This document shows positions 53,473-62,208 of a stretch of DNA of 64,000 nt, in pieces. Each line of letters begins with the position of its first letter. Positions within the stretch are counted from its first letter, which is position 1. Below the pieces are notes generated by a model. It was not told where the DNA came from. It saw nothing but the letters and a program-made list of their open reading frames with translations, and searched no databases. The stretch is taken from NCBI GenBank assembly GCA_025356475.1, contig JANXSX010000150.1, forward strand, positions 1 through 64,000. The letters run 5' to 3'. This DNA comes from Isosphaeraceae bacterium (GTDB lineage Bacteria; Planctomycetota; Planctomycetia; Isosphaerales; Isosphaeraceae). The translations under genes were made by a program, and so were the position numbers.

Positions 53473-53552
53473 TCTTGGCCAAAGCAACAATCGACCACTC
53501 GGATCCGAATCGAGCGAATTGCCTCATTGATGTTGTGCCCAAGCCTCACGGA

Positions 53553-53582
53553 CCTCACCCTAACTTGACGTTCGGGGTGAGG
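53553..53582 (+). terminator. Hairpin between the two acyltransferase genes
   Basis: Inverted repeat CCTCACCC and GGGTGAGG around a 14-nt loop, 80 nt after the first acyltransferase stop. It is consistent with a terminator. The rest of this 256-nt gap shows no gene. Confidence 0.5.
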
Positions 53583-53728
53583 TCTGATTTACTAGGTATC
53601 GCTGAGCAAGCATGGAGCAACAAAAGCCATTCACAAAACAAGTCGGCAAGTGTTCATTCTGGATTAAGAATGCCCTCGAGTCTCACCGAGTATCGGGCTG
53701 GCCTATCTCTCCTTGAGGTCTCTCGTCG

Positions 53729-54817
53729 ATGAAGAGGGTTCCCGAACTTGACGCCCTCCGTGGCTTGGCCGCCCTCTTTGTGGCGATGTTCCACCTCAAC
53801 CTCACCTCGACACCTATTTTCCAGATCGGGTGGTCTGGCGTCGATGTGTTCTTTCTACTCTCGGGATATCTGATCACAACGATCATCCTCAAGAACGGTG
53901 ACAAGCCCGGCTTTCTCTTGAATTTTTACATGAGACGAAGTCTGCGGATCTGGCCGATCTATTACTTGACATTGATCTTCTTGGCGATCATGCACTCGCT
54001 ATTCATGAAGAATGCCCGGCTCGATGGGCTTTGGCTTTACCTCCTCTATCTTCAGAATGTGCCGCTTTACTGGAATTCGGCAATGCCTCCGCTTGATATG
54101 CACATGTTTCATACATGGACACTTGCGGTTGAAGAACAGTTCTACCTGATCTGGCCCTTCCTCCTCACCTATTTTGGCCGCCGGGGGCTGATTCCGATAT
54201 CGCTGGTCACGATTGCGGTTGCATTGGCGATGCGATCGGTCGGTTACCCCAACATCCTGCTGCTGACCCGTTGTGACAGCCTGGCGCTCGGATCTTTGCT
54301 CTCACTCGTTTTCATTGATCCCCAATGGAGCGAGCGGAATGCCAGTCGGATTCGGGGTCTTTTCGGTCTTGGCTTGGTGGTCTCTCTGAGTGTGGCTGCG
54401 GGCGAGTGGTACATCTCGGGTGTTTGCCCCTTTGTTGAGCCGCTCCGTTATCCGGCTCACCAACTCTTCAATATCGAGATCATCTTTTTGTGCATGCTTG
54501 GCGTGATCTTGACCCTCGTGGGGAAGCCAATCCTTGCCCCTCTCAGAATGCGGTGGCTCGTGGGGCTGGGGACGATCAGCTACGGCTTCTACCTCTACCA
54601 CACGATCATTTTCGTGTTCTCAGTCTCGATCTTCCTTCGTTTGGGTTGGCCCGAGCCGTGGTGGTTTAACATCATGCGGCTCTCGCTGGCTATCTTGGCT
54701 GCGACCCTTTCCTGGTTCCTGGTCGAGAAGCCGATCCTGAGACTGAAGGATCGGTTCAAATACGACCCGGCTCCCAAAGGTCAAACGTTGCCCGAACTCA
54801 CCACGACCACGGCTTGA
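53729..54817 (+). CDS. Acyltransferase 3 family membrane protein, copy 2
   Basis: The 362-residue protein is a tandem paralogue of the preceding gene. By eye most positions agree, with identical blocks such as RIWPIYYLTLI, LLLTRCDSLALGSLLSLVF and APLRMRWLVGLGTISYGFYLYH. The central outer loops differ (LPLSHTWSLAVEEQ against MHMFHTWTLAVEEQ, and the region near residue 215), which may give different acceptors. Separate terminator and leader sequences suggest independent transcription. Confidence 0.9.
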   Translation: MKRVPELDALRGLAALFVAMFHLNLTSTPIFQIGWSGVDVFFLLSGYLITTIILKNGDKPGFLLNFYMRRSLRIWPIYYLTLIFLAIMHSLFMKNARLDGLWLYLLYLQNVPLYWNSAMPPLDMHMFHTWTLAVEEQFYLIWPFLLTYFGRRGLIPISLVTIAVALAMRSVGYPNILLLTRCDSLALGSLLSLVFIDPQWSERNASRIRGLFGLGLVVSLSVAAGEWYISGVCPFVEPLRYPAHQLFNIEIIFLCMLGVILTLVGKPILAPLRMRWLVGLGTISYGFYLYHTIIFVFSVSIFLRLGWPEPWWFNIMRLSLAILAATLSWFLVEKPILRLKDRFKYDPAPKGQTLPELTTTTA

Positions 54818-54952
54818 AACAACACCCAAGTCACAGGTCGGGACGAGTGAGGTTGAGACTTGGGGGAGTTGACGCTATTGTGACGGGCGTTGCCGACCCC
54901 CGAGGTCGGCTTGCCGTGTTTTCAGACGCGTGAGCGAGAGAGAGGCCGGTCG

Positions 54953-55765
54953 ATGGGCTTGTTTACCGGAAAAAAAGGGCTGGTACTGGGCGTTGCCAAC
55001 GACTTCAGCATCGCGTGGGCGATCAGTTTGAAGCTGCTGGCCGAAGGGGCCGACATCGGCTTTACTCACCTTCCAGGCGAGAAGATGGAGCGACGCGTCC
55101 GCAAGCTCGCTGAGCCGGTCGGCTCCAAACTCATCACCTCTTGCGATGTCCAGAAGGACGAAGACGTCGCCCGAGTCTTCGCCGAAGCTCGCGAGGTCTA
55201 CGGCTCGCTCGACTTCGTCTTGCACTCGATTGCGTTCGCACCCATCGAAGATCTCAAGAAGCCATTCGTCCAGTCCAGTCGGGAAGGATTCAAGACGGCG
55301 ATGGACATTAGTGTCTACTCGCTCGCCTGCGTCTCAAAGAATGCTGCGTTAAGCATGCCAAACGGCGGTTCGATCGTGACTCTCACCTATTTCGGTGGCG
55401 AGAAAGTCGTCTCAGGCTACAACCTGATGGGCGTCTGCAAAGCTGCGCTCGACATGTCGATGAAGTACATTGCGTACGACCTCGGCCCGCAAAAGATCCG
55501 AGTCAACGCCCTCTCCGCCGGACCTGTGAAGACCTTGGCCGCCTCCGCCGTGGGCGAGTCCGACAAGCTCGCAGGACTCTATGAAGCGGTCGCCCCCCTG
55601 GGACGAAACATCGACCGTGAAGAGGTCGGCTCGGCGGGGATGTTCCTGCTGTCGGACCTGGCGTCGGGGATTACCGGCGAGGTCCTTCACGTTGATGCTG
55701 GCTACAACGCAATGGGCTCACCCGGTCGCGCGATCGAAGCCGCTAAGGCTGGAAAGCCGGTCTGA
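54953..55765 (+). CDS. fabI: Enoyl-[acyl-carrier-protein] reductase (FabI)
   Basis: The 270-residue short-chain dehydrogenase performs the last reduction of each fatty-acid elongation cycle. FabI hallmarks are GVANDFSIAWAISLKL (cofactor loop), SIAFAP, and the catalytic Tyr/Lys in SGYNLMGVCKAALDMSMKYIAYDLG, with the late RVNALSAGPVKTLAAS. AGAGG 7 nt before the ATG giving MGLFTGKKG fixes the start. The Nudix gene begins 1 nt after its stop. Confidence 0.95.
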   Translation: MGLFTGKKGLVLGVANDFSIAWAISLKLLAEGADIGFTHLPGEKMERRVRKLAEPVGSKLITSCDVQKDEDVARVFAEAREVYGSLDFVLHSIAFAPIEDLKKPFVQSSREGFKTAMDISVYSLACVSKNAALSMPNGGSIVTLTYFGGEKVVSGYNLMGVCKAALDMSMKYIAYDLGPQKIRVNALSAGPVKTLAASAVGESDKLAGLYEAVAPLGRNIDREEVGSAGMFLLSDLASGITGEVLHVDAGYNAMGSPGRAIEAAKAGKPV

Positions 55766-55766
55766 C

Positions 55767-56177
55767 GTGCCTCCCGAGCGACCGATCCAGGTCGGCATTG
55801 GATTGATTGTACGGAGAGGATCCTACCTGATCCGCCGCCGCCCTCCCCTGCCCGGCTCTCCCATGCCGGGCCTGTGGGAGTTCCCCGGCGGCAAGTGCGA
55901 AGTGGGGGAAACTCCGTCGCAGGCTTCCAAGCGGGAATGCCGCGAGGAGGTTGGGGTCGAGGTCGTCATTGGGCGGTTACGCCGGGTGACGACGCATCAA
56001 TATGCGCATGGATTTATCGAACTTCAATACTTTGATGCATCGACCTTGGACCCCAGAGCCGAGCCTGATCCCAATTCCGGCTTCGTCTGGGTCCCAGCTT
56101 CAAACTTGGATCAATACACTTTCCCCGAAGCAAATGAACCGATCATCGCAGAACTGATGGGATCGTGGGAGAGCTAA
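55767..56177 (+). CDS. MutT-like Nudix hydrolase
   Basis: The 136-residue protein contains a perfect Nudix box, GX5EX7REUXEEXGU (GGKCEVGETPSQASKRECREEVGV, shared between a helix and loop), preceded by PMPGLWEFPGG as in MutT and MutY C-terminal domains. It probably hydrolyses 8-oxo-dGTP or another nucleotide. The start is a GTG 1 nt after the fabI stop, so translation is coupled. Confidence 0.9.
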   Translation: MPPERPIQVGIGLIVRRGSYLIRRRPPLPGSPMPGLWEFPGGKCEVGETPSQASKRECREEVGVEVVIGRLRRVTTHQYAHGFIELQYFDASTLDPRAEPDPNSGFVWVPASNLDQYTFPEANEPIIAELMGSWES

Positions 56178-56349
56178 TTCTCCAGCATGGATTGGGACGC
56201 GATGCGAACCATCCGAACGAGTGCCGATTCTGATCGGTTCCGAAGAAAGCCGTGATCTTGACGAAGTCCCTGGGAATGCTGACGAAATAACTTCCCGATT
56301 TTGCGCCCATTCACGAATGACTCTGCCTTACGAATCACGCACCAAAACT

Positions 56350-56523
56350 CGTTCCCAAGGTCCTCCGTGGGAATGCCGTCCGGGACGCTCCTGCGTCCCC
56401 GGTTGAGTCCTGGAAGCACTCGTTCGCCGGGCCTGGATTGCCCTACGATCTTACTCGCGGTACGGGATCGGAAACGACGCAGGAGCGCCGCAGACTGCAT
56501 TCCCACGGAGGACCGAGGGAACG
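56350..56523. repeat. Long imperfect inverted repeat (MITE-like or intergenic palindrome)
   Basis: Arms of about 50 nt (56350-56400 and 56471-56523) are near reverse complements. The left arm starts CGTTCCCAAGGTCCTCCG and continues TGGGAATGC; the right ends TGCATTCCCACGGAGGACCG then AGGGAACG. The inner parts share CGCTCCTGCGTC. A 70-nt spacer separates them. I recall similar CGTTCCCACGG-type palindromes between genes of planctomycetes and some other phyla, but could not check. No transposase is present. Confidence 0.7.
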
Positions 56524-56614
56524 AGTCTCGTGAGCAGATCGGCTCAAAAAGAGGGAGGTTATTTCGTCAGCGTTCCGGCGGACCTCGTGGGCGAGAGCAA
56601 GAGGAGTCAAGAAC

Positions 56615-56978
56615 ATGCCTCGACTGAAATCATTTCGTGAGCCCGACGAACGTTATTCCGTTCTGCGAGTGTTCATCTACGTCTTTCTAGGGTTCGGAAT
56701 CGTAGCGTCGCTAGTCGGCATTGGCCTCAAGGGATACGGAATTCTCTCGCTGTTTTTAATCGATCGCGCCGAGCCAGTTCGGTTTGCCGAGCGTCTTTGC
56801 GCTGATGTACGGGTTTGCAAGCCTGATTGCGGGCTTGCAATCTCTGGTGGTGTCATCGCTTTTGCGACTGGCCATCCACATTGAAGAGAATACCCGAGCT
56901 ACAGCACAGGTCTTAGAGCAAATGAGACTCGGCACGCTAGCGAGGGCAGACCCCGCGAGTCCGTTGTTCCGCTCATGA
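56615..56978 (+). pseudogene. Frameshifted small membrane protein gene
   Basis: A gene starts at 56615 with GAGGAG 8 nt upstream and reads MPRLKSFREPDERYSVLRVF, then a membrane helix (VFLGFGIVASLVGIGLKGYGIL). In this frame the sequence loses membrane character after about 56760 and stops at 56884. The +1 frame, open from 56760, reads ALMYGFASLIAGLQSLVVSS then LLRLAIHIEENTRATAQVLEQM, the expected second helix and amphipathic tail, ending at 56978. A single +1 shift between 56760 and 56884 joins them into about 121 residues. Mutation, sequencing error or programmed frameshift are possible. Confidence 0.6.
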
Positions 56979-57066
56979 GCTTTCGGACCAATGGAAGAAG
57001 GGCTAGCCATCGCTCGTGCGATCGCCAGCCCTTGCTTGTGGTAAGCCGTTGTCTTGGAGACCCTAA

Positions 57067-57681
57067 TCAGGGGATCGGGTTCGGGTTGAGTGCGATCGAG
57101 GGTTCGCGATCGACAACGAAGTCGATCAGGCCGTATTCCTTCGCCTCTTCGGGGGACATGAAGCGATCGCGATCGGTATCATCCTGGAGCTTGGCCAAGG
57201 TCTGGCCGGTGTGCTTCATGTAGATTTCATTGAGCTGCTTTTTCATCCGGATAAACTCTTCAGCGTGGATCGCGATGTCGGTCGCGGTCCCGCGCATTCC
57301 AGCGAGAGGCTGATGGATCATGATCCGGCTGTGTGGCAGGGCGAACCGCTTCTTAGGAGCACCGGCCGCCATAAGCAACGAGCCCATGCTGGCGCACTGG
57401 CCCATGCAATAAGTTGCGACGTCGCAGGGGACCCACTGCATGGTGTCGTAGATCGCCATGCCTGCAGTAACGCTACCGCCGGGGCTGTTGAGATAGAGGT
57501 GGATGTCGGCCTTAGGGTCCTGGTGGGCCAGGACTAGAAGCTGGGCCACGACCAGGTTGGCGACGTTATCGTCGATCTCGGTGCCGAGAATAATGATGCG
57601 GTCTTGGAGCAGGCGTGAATAGATATCCATCGCCCGTTCTTCACGGCCGCTTCGCTCAATGACGATCGGGACCAACGGCAT
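57067..57681 (-). CDS. clpP: ATP-dependent Clp protease proteolytic subunit, copy 1
   Basis: The 204-residue ClpP has a complete catalytic triad by motif: Ser in [11 protein letters not shown], His in [11 protein letters not shown], and Asp in DTDRDRF. The handle region and [14 protein letters not shown] are normal. It forms the degradation chamber with a ClpX/ClpA partner, which is not in this window. It follows the second clpP by 78 nt on the same strand. Two ClpP copies allow mixed or alternative tetradecamers. Confidence 0.96.
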   Translation of the reverse strand: MPLVPIVIERSGREERAMDIYSRLLQDRIIILGTEIDDNVANLVVAQLLVLAHQDPKADIHLYLNSPGGSVTAGMAIYDTMQWVPCDVATYCMGQCASMGSLLMAAGAPKKRFALPHSRIMIHQPLAGMRGTATDIAIHAEEFIRMKKQLNEIYMKHTGQTLAKLQDDTDRDRFMSPEEAKEYGLIDFVVDREPSIALNPNPIP

Positions 57682-57759
57682 GAGTTTGATCCTGGGTTAG
57701 GTGGGTCAGGCGGTCGTGATCACGCAAAAACGACAACGCAGGAACGCGATCCTCAACTA

Positions 57760-58392
57760 TTAGCTCGCGATGACTTTGGCGGCCTCGGCGGGCGGAATCT
57801 GGCCGACGACTTCATCGACCAGCCCGTACTCTTTGGCCTGGATCGCGCTGAGGTAACGGTCCCGTTCGGTTTCCTTGGCAACCTTCTCGATCGGCTGGCC
57901 CGTATGCTTGGCCAGGATCTCGTTGATCACCTGCTTGCTCTTGATGATCTCTTCCGCCTGGATCTCAATATCCGAGATCTGCCCGCCAACCTGTCCGTGA
58001 GGCTGGTGAATCATCACTTTCGAGTGGGGCAGCGAGAACCGGCGTCCCTTGGTTCCACCCGCGAGCAAGACTGCGGCCCCGGAAGCCGCCATGCCGATGC
58101 AATAGGTTGCGATCGGGCACTCGATAAACTGCATCGTGTCGTAGATGGCCAGCGTACTCGAGACGCTTCCACCCGGACTATTGATGTAGAAACTGATCCC
58201 TTGCGTACGATTCTCGTACTGGAGGAAAAGAAACTTCATCACTGCTTCATTGGCAACCCCGTCGTCGATCACCCCTTGAAGGAAGATGATCCGATTTTCG
58301 AGGAGAAGGTCGCCGAGAGTCATCTGACGCTGCCGGGCATAGTCGCGGTAGCGCTGGATCCGAGGCTCGGCGAGCGGATGATCATACATCAT
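57760..58392 (-). CDS. clpP: ATP-dependent Clp protease proteolytic subunit, copy 2
   Basis: The 210-residue ClpP has Ser in GMAASGAAVLLAGG, His in LPHSKVMIHQP and Asp in TERDRYLS, so it should be active. It differs clearly from copy 1 (GMAASG in place of GQCASM, and a longer N-terminus MMYDHPLAEPRIQRYRDYA). GAGGA 8 nt before the ATG supports this start rather than a codon 33 nt upstream. It lies upstream of copy 1 and downstream of the trigger factor gene, the classic tig-clpP order. Confidence 0.95.
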   Translation of the reverse strand: MMYDHPLAEPRIQRYRDYARQRQMTLGDLLLENRIIFLQGVIDDGVANEAVMKFLFLQYENRTQGISFYINSPGGSVSSTLAIYDTMQFIECPIATYCIGMAASGAAVLLAGGTKGRRFSLPHSKVMIHQPHGQVGGQISDIEIQAEEIIKSKQVINEILAKHTGQPIEKVAKETERDRYLSAIQAKEYGLVDEVVGQIPPAEAAKVIAS

Positions 58393-58520
58393 TGGCACGG
58401 TCCTCGGCGGGCACACAGCCCACAACGGCGACTAGCCCTTTGCCTCGGCGAAGAGGTTCGAAGGCCGAGATCACCGAGCGAGCCGGGCCGATAGAGAAAA
58501 ACTCAACCCCAACACGTCAG

Positions 58521-58551
58521 GAGCGTCCAGGCCTTTCGACCTGGAACGCTC
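58521..58551 (-). terminator. Hairpin between tig and clpP
   Basis: An imperfect stem pairs GAGCGTCCAGG (58521-58531) with CCTGGAACGCTC (58540-58551) with one irregular position. It lies 70 nt after the trigger factor stop codon in transcription direction. The T-rich tail is weak, so it may attenuate rather than stop read-through into clpP. Confidence 0.45.
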
Positions 58552-58620
58552 ACTCGTTGACGACATTGTATGCGATCAGGGCAAGCCTTGCGCCGATCTG
58601 GTGCAAACCCAATTCCGAAA

Positions 58621-60147
58621 TTATTCGGAAGGAGTGGCCTTTGGCGTGCCTGCAGCCTCTGCGGCCTCAGCAGCTTCTGCTGCGTCGATCGCGGCAGGGT
58701 CGGCAATTTCAGGAGCGGCGAACGCGGCCTGGTCAAGAGTCTCGACCGCCCGCTGTTCTTCCATCGGCACGTCTTCGACGCTGATGTACTGAAGAATACG
58801 CTCGATGGTCTTCTCTTCAAGGATCTGGGAAGCCAGCGCTTCTCCGAGTCCTTCCTTCTCGATCCGAGCCCGGACGCGTCGTGGGCTCTCGTCGGTTCGA
58901 GCGGCAAGGACCCTGATCTGCTCTTCAAGGTCTTCTTCTTCAACCTTGATCTCTTCGGCGTCTGCGATCTTCGAGAGCAAGAAGTATTCCTTCAAGCTGC
59001 GAGTCGTCGACTCATGAGCATTGGCCCGGATCTCCGCCTCGCGAGCCCGGATGTCCATATCACCGAGCCCACCTTGACGCATCTCGCTGACCAGTCGTCG
59101 CAGTGTCGACTGTTCCTGACGCGCCACCAGGTTGGTTGGCAGATCGAACGGGATCTCGACAATCAACTTGTCGAGGATCTCTTTACGAATCGCCTGCTTC
59201 TGCTGATAAGCCAGCCGTTTCTCAAGTGTGGTCTTCACCTCATCGCGGAGGTCGTCCATGTCTTCAAAGCCTGTGGACGCGAAGTACGCGGGGGTGGGAT
59301 CGGGCAGGCGGAGCTGCTTGAGGTCGAGAATCGTGATATCGACCTGAACCTCCTGACCGCGGAGAGCGGGGTCTGGCGAGGAGGAACCAATCTCTGCCTG
59401 GGCAACTCGTTGCTCGCCGGGCTTGGCACCTGCGACAACACTCCCGAAGTCGCGAACAATGCCGTCCTGGAACCGAAGGTCGGGCTGGAGCCGGAACTTC
59501 ACCTCTTTGGCTTCGTTCAGGGCAATGCCATTGCGGCTGAACGCAAGGTCGGCCGTGACGTAATCATTAATCTCGGCCCCACCCTCCAACTTCGGCACCA
59601 TCAGGGCCGACCGCTCCAGGAAGAGCCGGACCTGGGCGTCGATGTCCGCCTCAGAGATCGTTTTCACCGGTCGGTGAACCACGAGATTCTTGTAGGCGGG
59701 GAGTGGGAAGTCGGGCTGAACCTCGACATCGATCTCGAATCGCATCGGCCCGTGTTCGGGGAGTTCGATCGCATCAATATCAAGATTTGGGGCCGTAATT
59801 GGCTTAATCTTGTAGTCTAGATCAATCTGTCCGAGGGCGGCCATGAGAAGGTCGGTCTTGACCTGCCCCGCAACCTGCTTCTTGAACATTTTCTCGACCA
59901 GTTGACGAGGAGCGCGACCGGGTCGGAAACCCGGAACGGCAGCTTCCTTCTTCATGGTGCCGAACGTCTCTTCGAACTGTTTGTCGATGTCGGTTCGGGC
60001 AACCGCGATCTTGAGGTGTTTTTTGCACGGACCAACATCCGTGATTACCACCTCGAGATCAAGTTTAGCCTTAACTTCTTCCGTGGCAACTTCTGCCTCG
60101 GCGACGGCACCATCGTCTGCTTGTGATTCTGTCTCGCCGGTGTTCAT
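58621..60147 (-). CDS. tig: Trigger factor (ribosome-associated chaperone/PPIase)
   Basis: The 508-residue trigger factor binds nascent chains at the ribosome exit. The ribosome-binding signature is GFRPGRAP (about 73-80). A PPIase-like domain (about 180-260) and a long helical C-terminal arm region follow. The protein is longer than usual (about 430) because of an acidic N-terminal extension (MNTGETESQADDGAVAEAEV) and an Ala-rich C-terminal tail. GAGGA 9 nt before the ATG fixes the start; the frame is open further upstream but would run into the tRNA gene. Confidence 0.95.
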   Translation of the reverse strand: MNTGETESQADDGAVAEAEVATEEVKAKLDLEVVITDVGPCKKHLKIAVARTDIDKQFEETFGTMKKEAAVPGFRPGRAPRQLVEKMFKKQVAGQVKTDLLMAALGQIDLDYKIKPITAPNLDIDAIELPEHGPMRFEIDVEVQPDFPLPAYKNLVVHRPVKTISEADIDAQVRLFLERSALMVPKLEGGAEINDYVTADLAFSRNGIALNEAKEVKFRLQPDLRFQDGIVRDFGSVVAGAKPGEQRVAQAEIGSSSPDPALRGQEVQVDITILDLKQLRLPDPTPAYFASTGFEDMDDLRDEVKTTLEKRLAYQQKQAIRKEILDKLIVEIPFDLPTNLVARQEQSTLRRLVSEMRQGGLGDMDIRAREAEIRANAHESTTRSLKEYFLLSKIADAEEIKVEEEDLEEQIRVLAARTDESPRRVRARIEKEGLGEALASQILEEKTIERILQYISVEDVPMEEQRAVETLDQAAFAAPEIADPAAIDAAEAAEAAEAAGTPKATPSE

Positions 60148-60255
60148 CGGGGCAATCCTCGGTCGTCGTCGTGGGCCGCCGCGGCAAAAGACCGCCAACA
60201 CGCACCCGACGCGCTCGAGCGTTGCCGCTGGCCCTGAAGTGGCGAAGAAAAAAAA

Positions 60256-60330
60256 TGGAGCGGGAGATGGGATTTGAACCCACGACAACCACGTTGGCAA
60301 CGTGGCGCTCTACCCCTGAGCTACTCCCGC
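60256..60330 (-). tRNA. tRNA-Gly (GCC anticodon)
   Basis: The minus strand folds as a tRNA. The acceptor stem is GCGGGAG/CTCCCGC, the D arm AGCTCAGGGGTAGAGC, the anticodon stem CCACG/CGTGG with loop TTGCCAA (anticodon GCC), and the T arm contains GGGTTCAAATCCC. CCA is encoded (60256-60258). A run of eight T residues follows immediately (60248-60255), acting as the terminator tail. Confidence 0.97.
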
Positions 60331-60411
60331 TATGAGTTTGACGGCTCACCACCGAAACGGTAAATGAGAGTCACAACGTCACTCACCCCGCAACTTAGGC
60401 GAGGTAGGAAA

Positions 60412-60439
60412 AGTATAAAGGGATTAGCCCCAATTGCAA
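60412..60439 (-). promoter_or_regulatory. Housekeeping promoter of tRNA-Gly
   Basis: On the minus strand TTGCAA (60434-60439) and TATACT (60412-60417) are separated by 16 nt, a good sigma-70-type pair. The predicted start is about 75 nt upstream of the tRNA. The rest of the 60331-60654 gap shows no gene. Confidence 0.6.
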
Positions 60440-60654
60440 GAAGTTTCCGCCCAATTCCAAAATTCCTGACCAAATGACCACACGACCTGATTCCATGAGG
60501 CGTGAAAACCCTCGACTTCTCGCGTGCGTTTACCTTGTCCTTGCCACACAGCCACGGGCATGTTAGTTTCCACCGCATTCCGCTCACGCCAGAACGCGTA
60601 AGCATCCAATATGCGGGGTAAGCTACCCCGAGCGCTCCTTAGGTGCGACCTCTC

Positions 60655-61272
60655 ATGGACTTTCAACTCGTCGTGGTCAAAGGGCGGAGCCAGGCAAACG
60701 CATTCAAGCTAGCCGATGGCATAACCACGGTTGGACGCCAGGACGATTGCGAGTTACCGATCAAGTCCTCCCAGGTGAGTCGACGGCATTGTCAGCTCTT
60801 TGAGAAGAAGGGCATGCTGATGGTCAAGGACCTGGGGAGCTCGAATGGGGTCTTTGTCAACGGTAAACGCATCAACGAGCAGCAAGTCCTTGAGCCAGGC
60901 GATGAAATTACGATCGGCCAGGCGACGTTCCGGGTCGAGAAGCTTGGCCAGCCCGCCTCAACCGTCGCGAAGCCGATGCCTGCAAAGGCCGGCGATACGG
61001 CCATCACCGACGCAATTATCGACGATTCGTCCGACGAGGAGTTTGAGATCGATTTTGATGAAGAGCCCGCCAAGCCTGCTCCGAAGCCGGCACCGGCTCC
61101 AGTACCTGCCCCCGCAGTTGCGGTTGTGCCCGTCAAGCCAATCCCGCCGTCCGCCGCACCGATTCCGACTCCGACTCCTGCACCCGCACCCGTTGTTGAG
61201 GAGAATTCGACCCCCATGGCGGACGACGCGGTCGCGGACTTCCTGCTCAACATTAAGTTAGACGACGACTAA
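60655..61272 (+). CDS. FHA domain protein
   Basis: The 205-residue protein has an N-terminal forkhead-associated domain (about 1-98) with GRQDDCELPI, SSQVSRRHC and GSSNGVFVNGKRI, the phosphothreonine-binding residues. The remainder is an acidic stretch (DDSSDEEFEIDFDEEP) followed by a Pro/Ala-rich linker and a short acidic end (FLLNIKLDDD). It probably reads a Ser/Thr-kinase signal in the cytoplasm. The ATG giving MDFQLVVVKG is preferred to a GTG four codons upstream. Confidence 0.9.
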   Translation: MDFQLVVVKGRSQANAFKLADGITTVGRQDDCELPIKSSQVSRRHCQLFEKKGMLMVKDLGSSNGVFVNGKRINEQQVLEPGDEITIGQATFRVEKLGQPASTVAKPMPAKAGDTAITDAIIDDSSDEEFEIDFDEEPAKPAPKPAPAPVPAPAVAVVPVKPIPPSAAPIPTPTPAPAPVVEENSTPMADDAVADFLLNIKLDDD

Positions 61273-61337
61273 TCCCAACCGAAGTTGCTTTGTTGGGCTG
61301 CGATTGAGAATTCGTAGTTATGAGTAACAGAACCCTG

Positions 61338-61360
61338 GGCAGACGGTTAAACGGTCTGCC
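61338..61360. promoter_or_regulatory. Near-perfect 23-bp dyad, candidate operator
   Basis: Arms GGCAGAC and GTCTGCC flank an inner GTT-A-AAC. Ten of eleven half-site positions are symmetrical around A61349. It lies 23 nt before the start codon of the XRE regulator, which suits repressor autoregulation, and could instead act as a terminator for the FHA gene. Confidence 0.45.
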
Positions 61361-61383
61361 TGCACACTATTGAGTCCTCAACG

Positions 61384-62199
61384 ATGGCCCGAATCAAGAA
61401 CTCCCCTGAGGTGGTTCAGAAAAAGTACTCACTCGCCGAGCGGCTTCGCGTACTGCGAGTCGAAAAGTACGGTGAGCGTGGCGGCCCTGAACTCGCCAGG
61501 CAGTTAGGTGTTCCGATTCGAACATGGTACAACTATGAGTCCGGTATCACCGTACCGGCTGAAGTTGTCCTAAGACTTGTTGAACTGACAGGGGTTGAAC
61601 CACTCTGGTTACTGAATGGTCAGGGCGACAGCGGCGTGTCCAAGTTGGGCGATCAGAGCACGAATTGTGCGCAACCGGCCCGATTCACTTCGGCAGAATC
61701 GCACCTTCGCGAGGCACTCCGTCAGCTTGAGTCAAGGCTGGAGGTCGATGGAGCCACACCACGTCGTCAGAGATCACCAGACGCCGTGAACGGTAAACAT
61801 CAAGAAACCGACACGAGCGAGCACGCAACCGGCTTTGGTGGAACGAATTGCCCTAACCCTGACGGACAACGTTCTGCCGTATCGCATCGAGCGTGGGGGG
61901 AAGAAGAGGTTGCACTCTGTGTTCGTGTCTTCGGAGAACACATGGCCCCAGTTCTCGGTGATGGGGCGTATGTTGCCTTCTCTGAGCTGGCTGTCGATCC
62001 CATTGAACTTCACAGTAAGCTTGTGGTCGCCTGGATTCAGGGGAAGCCAATCGTGCGCTGGTATCAGTTCGCGGGTTCGCACGCGATCCTGGTCGCTGAA
62101 AACCTGACGGCTGCCCCGACCTCGATTCTCGTTCCACTGGTTCGTGAGTCGGAACATGACAAGATTCGACGAGTCTTGTGGGTCACCACGCCGCACTGA
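61384..62199 (+). CDS. XRE-HTH regulator with S24/LexA-like C-terminal domain lacking the catalytic Ser and Lys
   Basis: The 271-residue protein has an N-terminal helix-turn-helix (about 15-80; GGPELARQLGVPIRTWYNYESG), a charged linker (about 90-165), and a C-terminal domain shaped like LexA/CI/S24 repressors (CVRVFGEHMAPVLGDGAYVAFS, then GKPIVRWYQF). In active members GDSMxP holds the nucleophilic Ser and a Lys follows. Here these positions are His (GEHMAP) and Arg, so self-cleavage is unlikely and the domain may only dimerise or bind ligand. A 23-bp dyad lies just upstream. It is convergent with the PII-like gene. Confidence 0.85.
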   Translation: MARIKNSPEVVQKKYSLAERLRVLRVEKYGERGGPELARQLGVPIRTWYNYESGITVPAEVVLRLVELTGVEPLWLLNGQGDSGVSKLGDQSTNCAQPARFTSAESHLREALRQLESRLEVDGATPRRQRSPDAVNGKHQETDTSEHATGFGGTNCPNPDGQRSAVSHRAWGEEEVALCVRVFGEHMAPVLGDGAYVAFSELAVDPIELHSKLVVAWIQGKPIVRWYQFAGSHAILVAENLTAAPTSILVPLVRESEHDKIRRVLWVTTPH

Positions 62200-62208
62200 T
62201 GCGTTGGG

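Noticed and set aside
56350-56523. CRISPR-like repeats
   Set aside because: There is a single pair of inverted, not direct, repeats with no regular spacers, and no cas genes.
57760-58392. Possible loss of the catalytic Asp in the second ClpP
   Set aside because: Counting from the active His shows the catalytic Asp is the one in TERDRY, which is present; the changed Asp (KETERDR) is three residues earlier and is not part of the triad.
58570-59820. A 416-codon plus-strand frame inside the trigger factor gene
   Set aside because: Trigger factor on the minus strand has the conserved motifs; the plus frame is its shadow.
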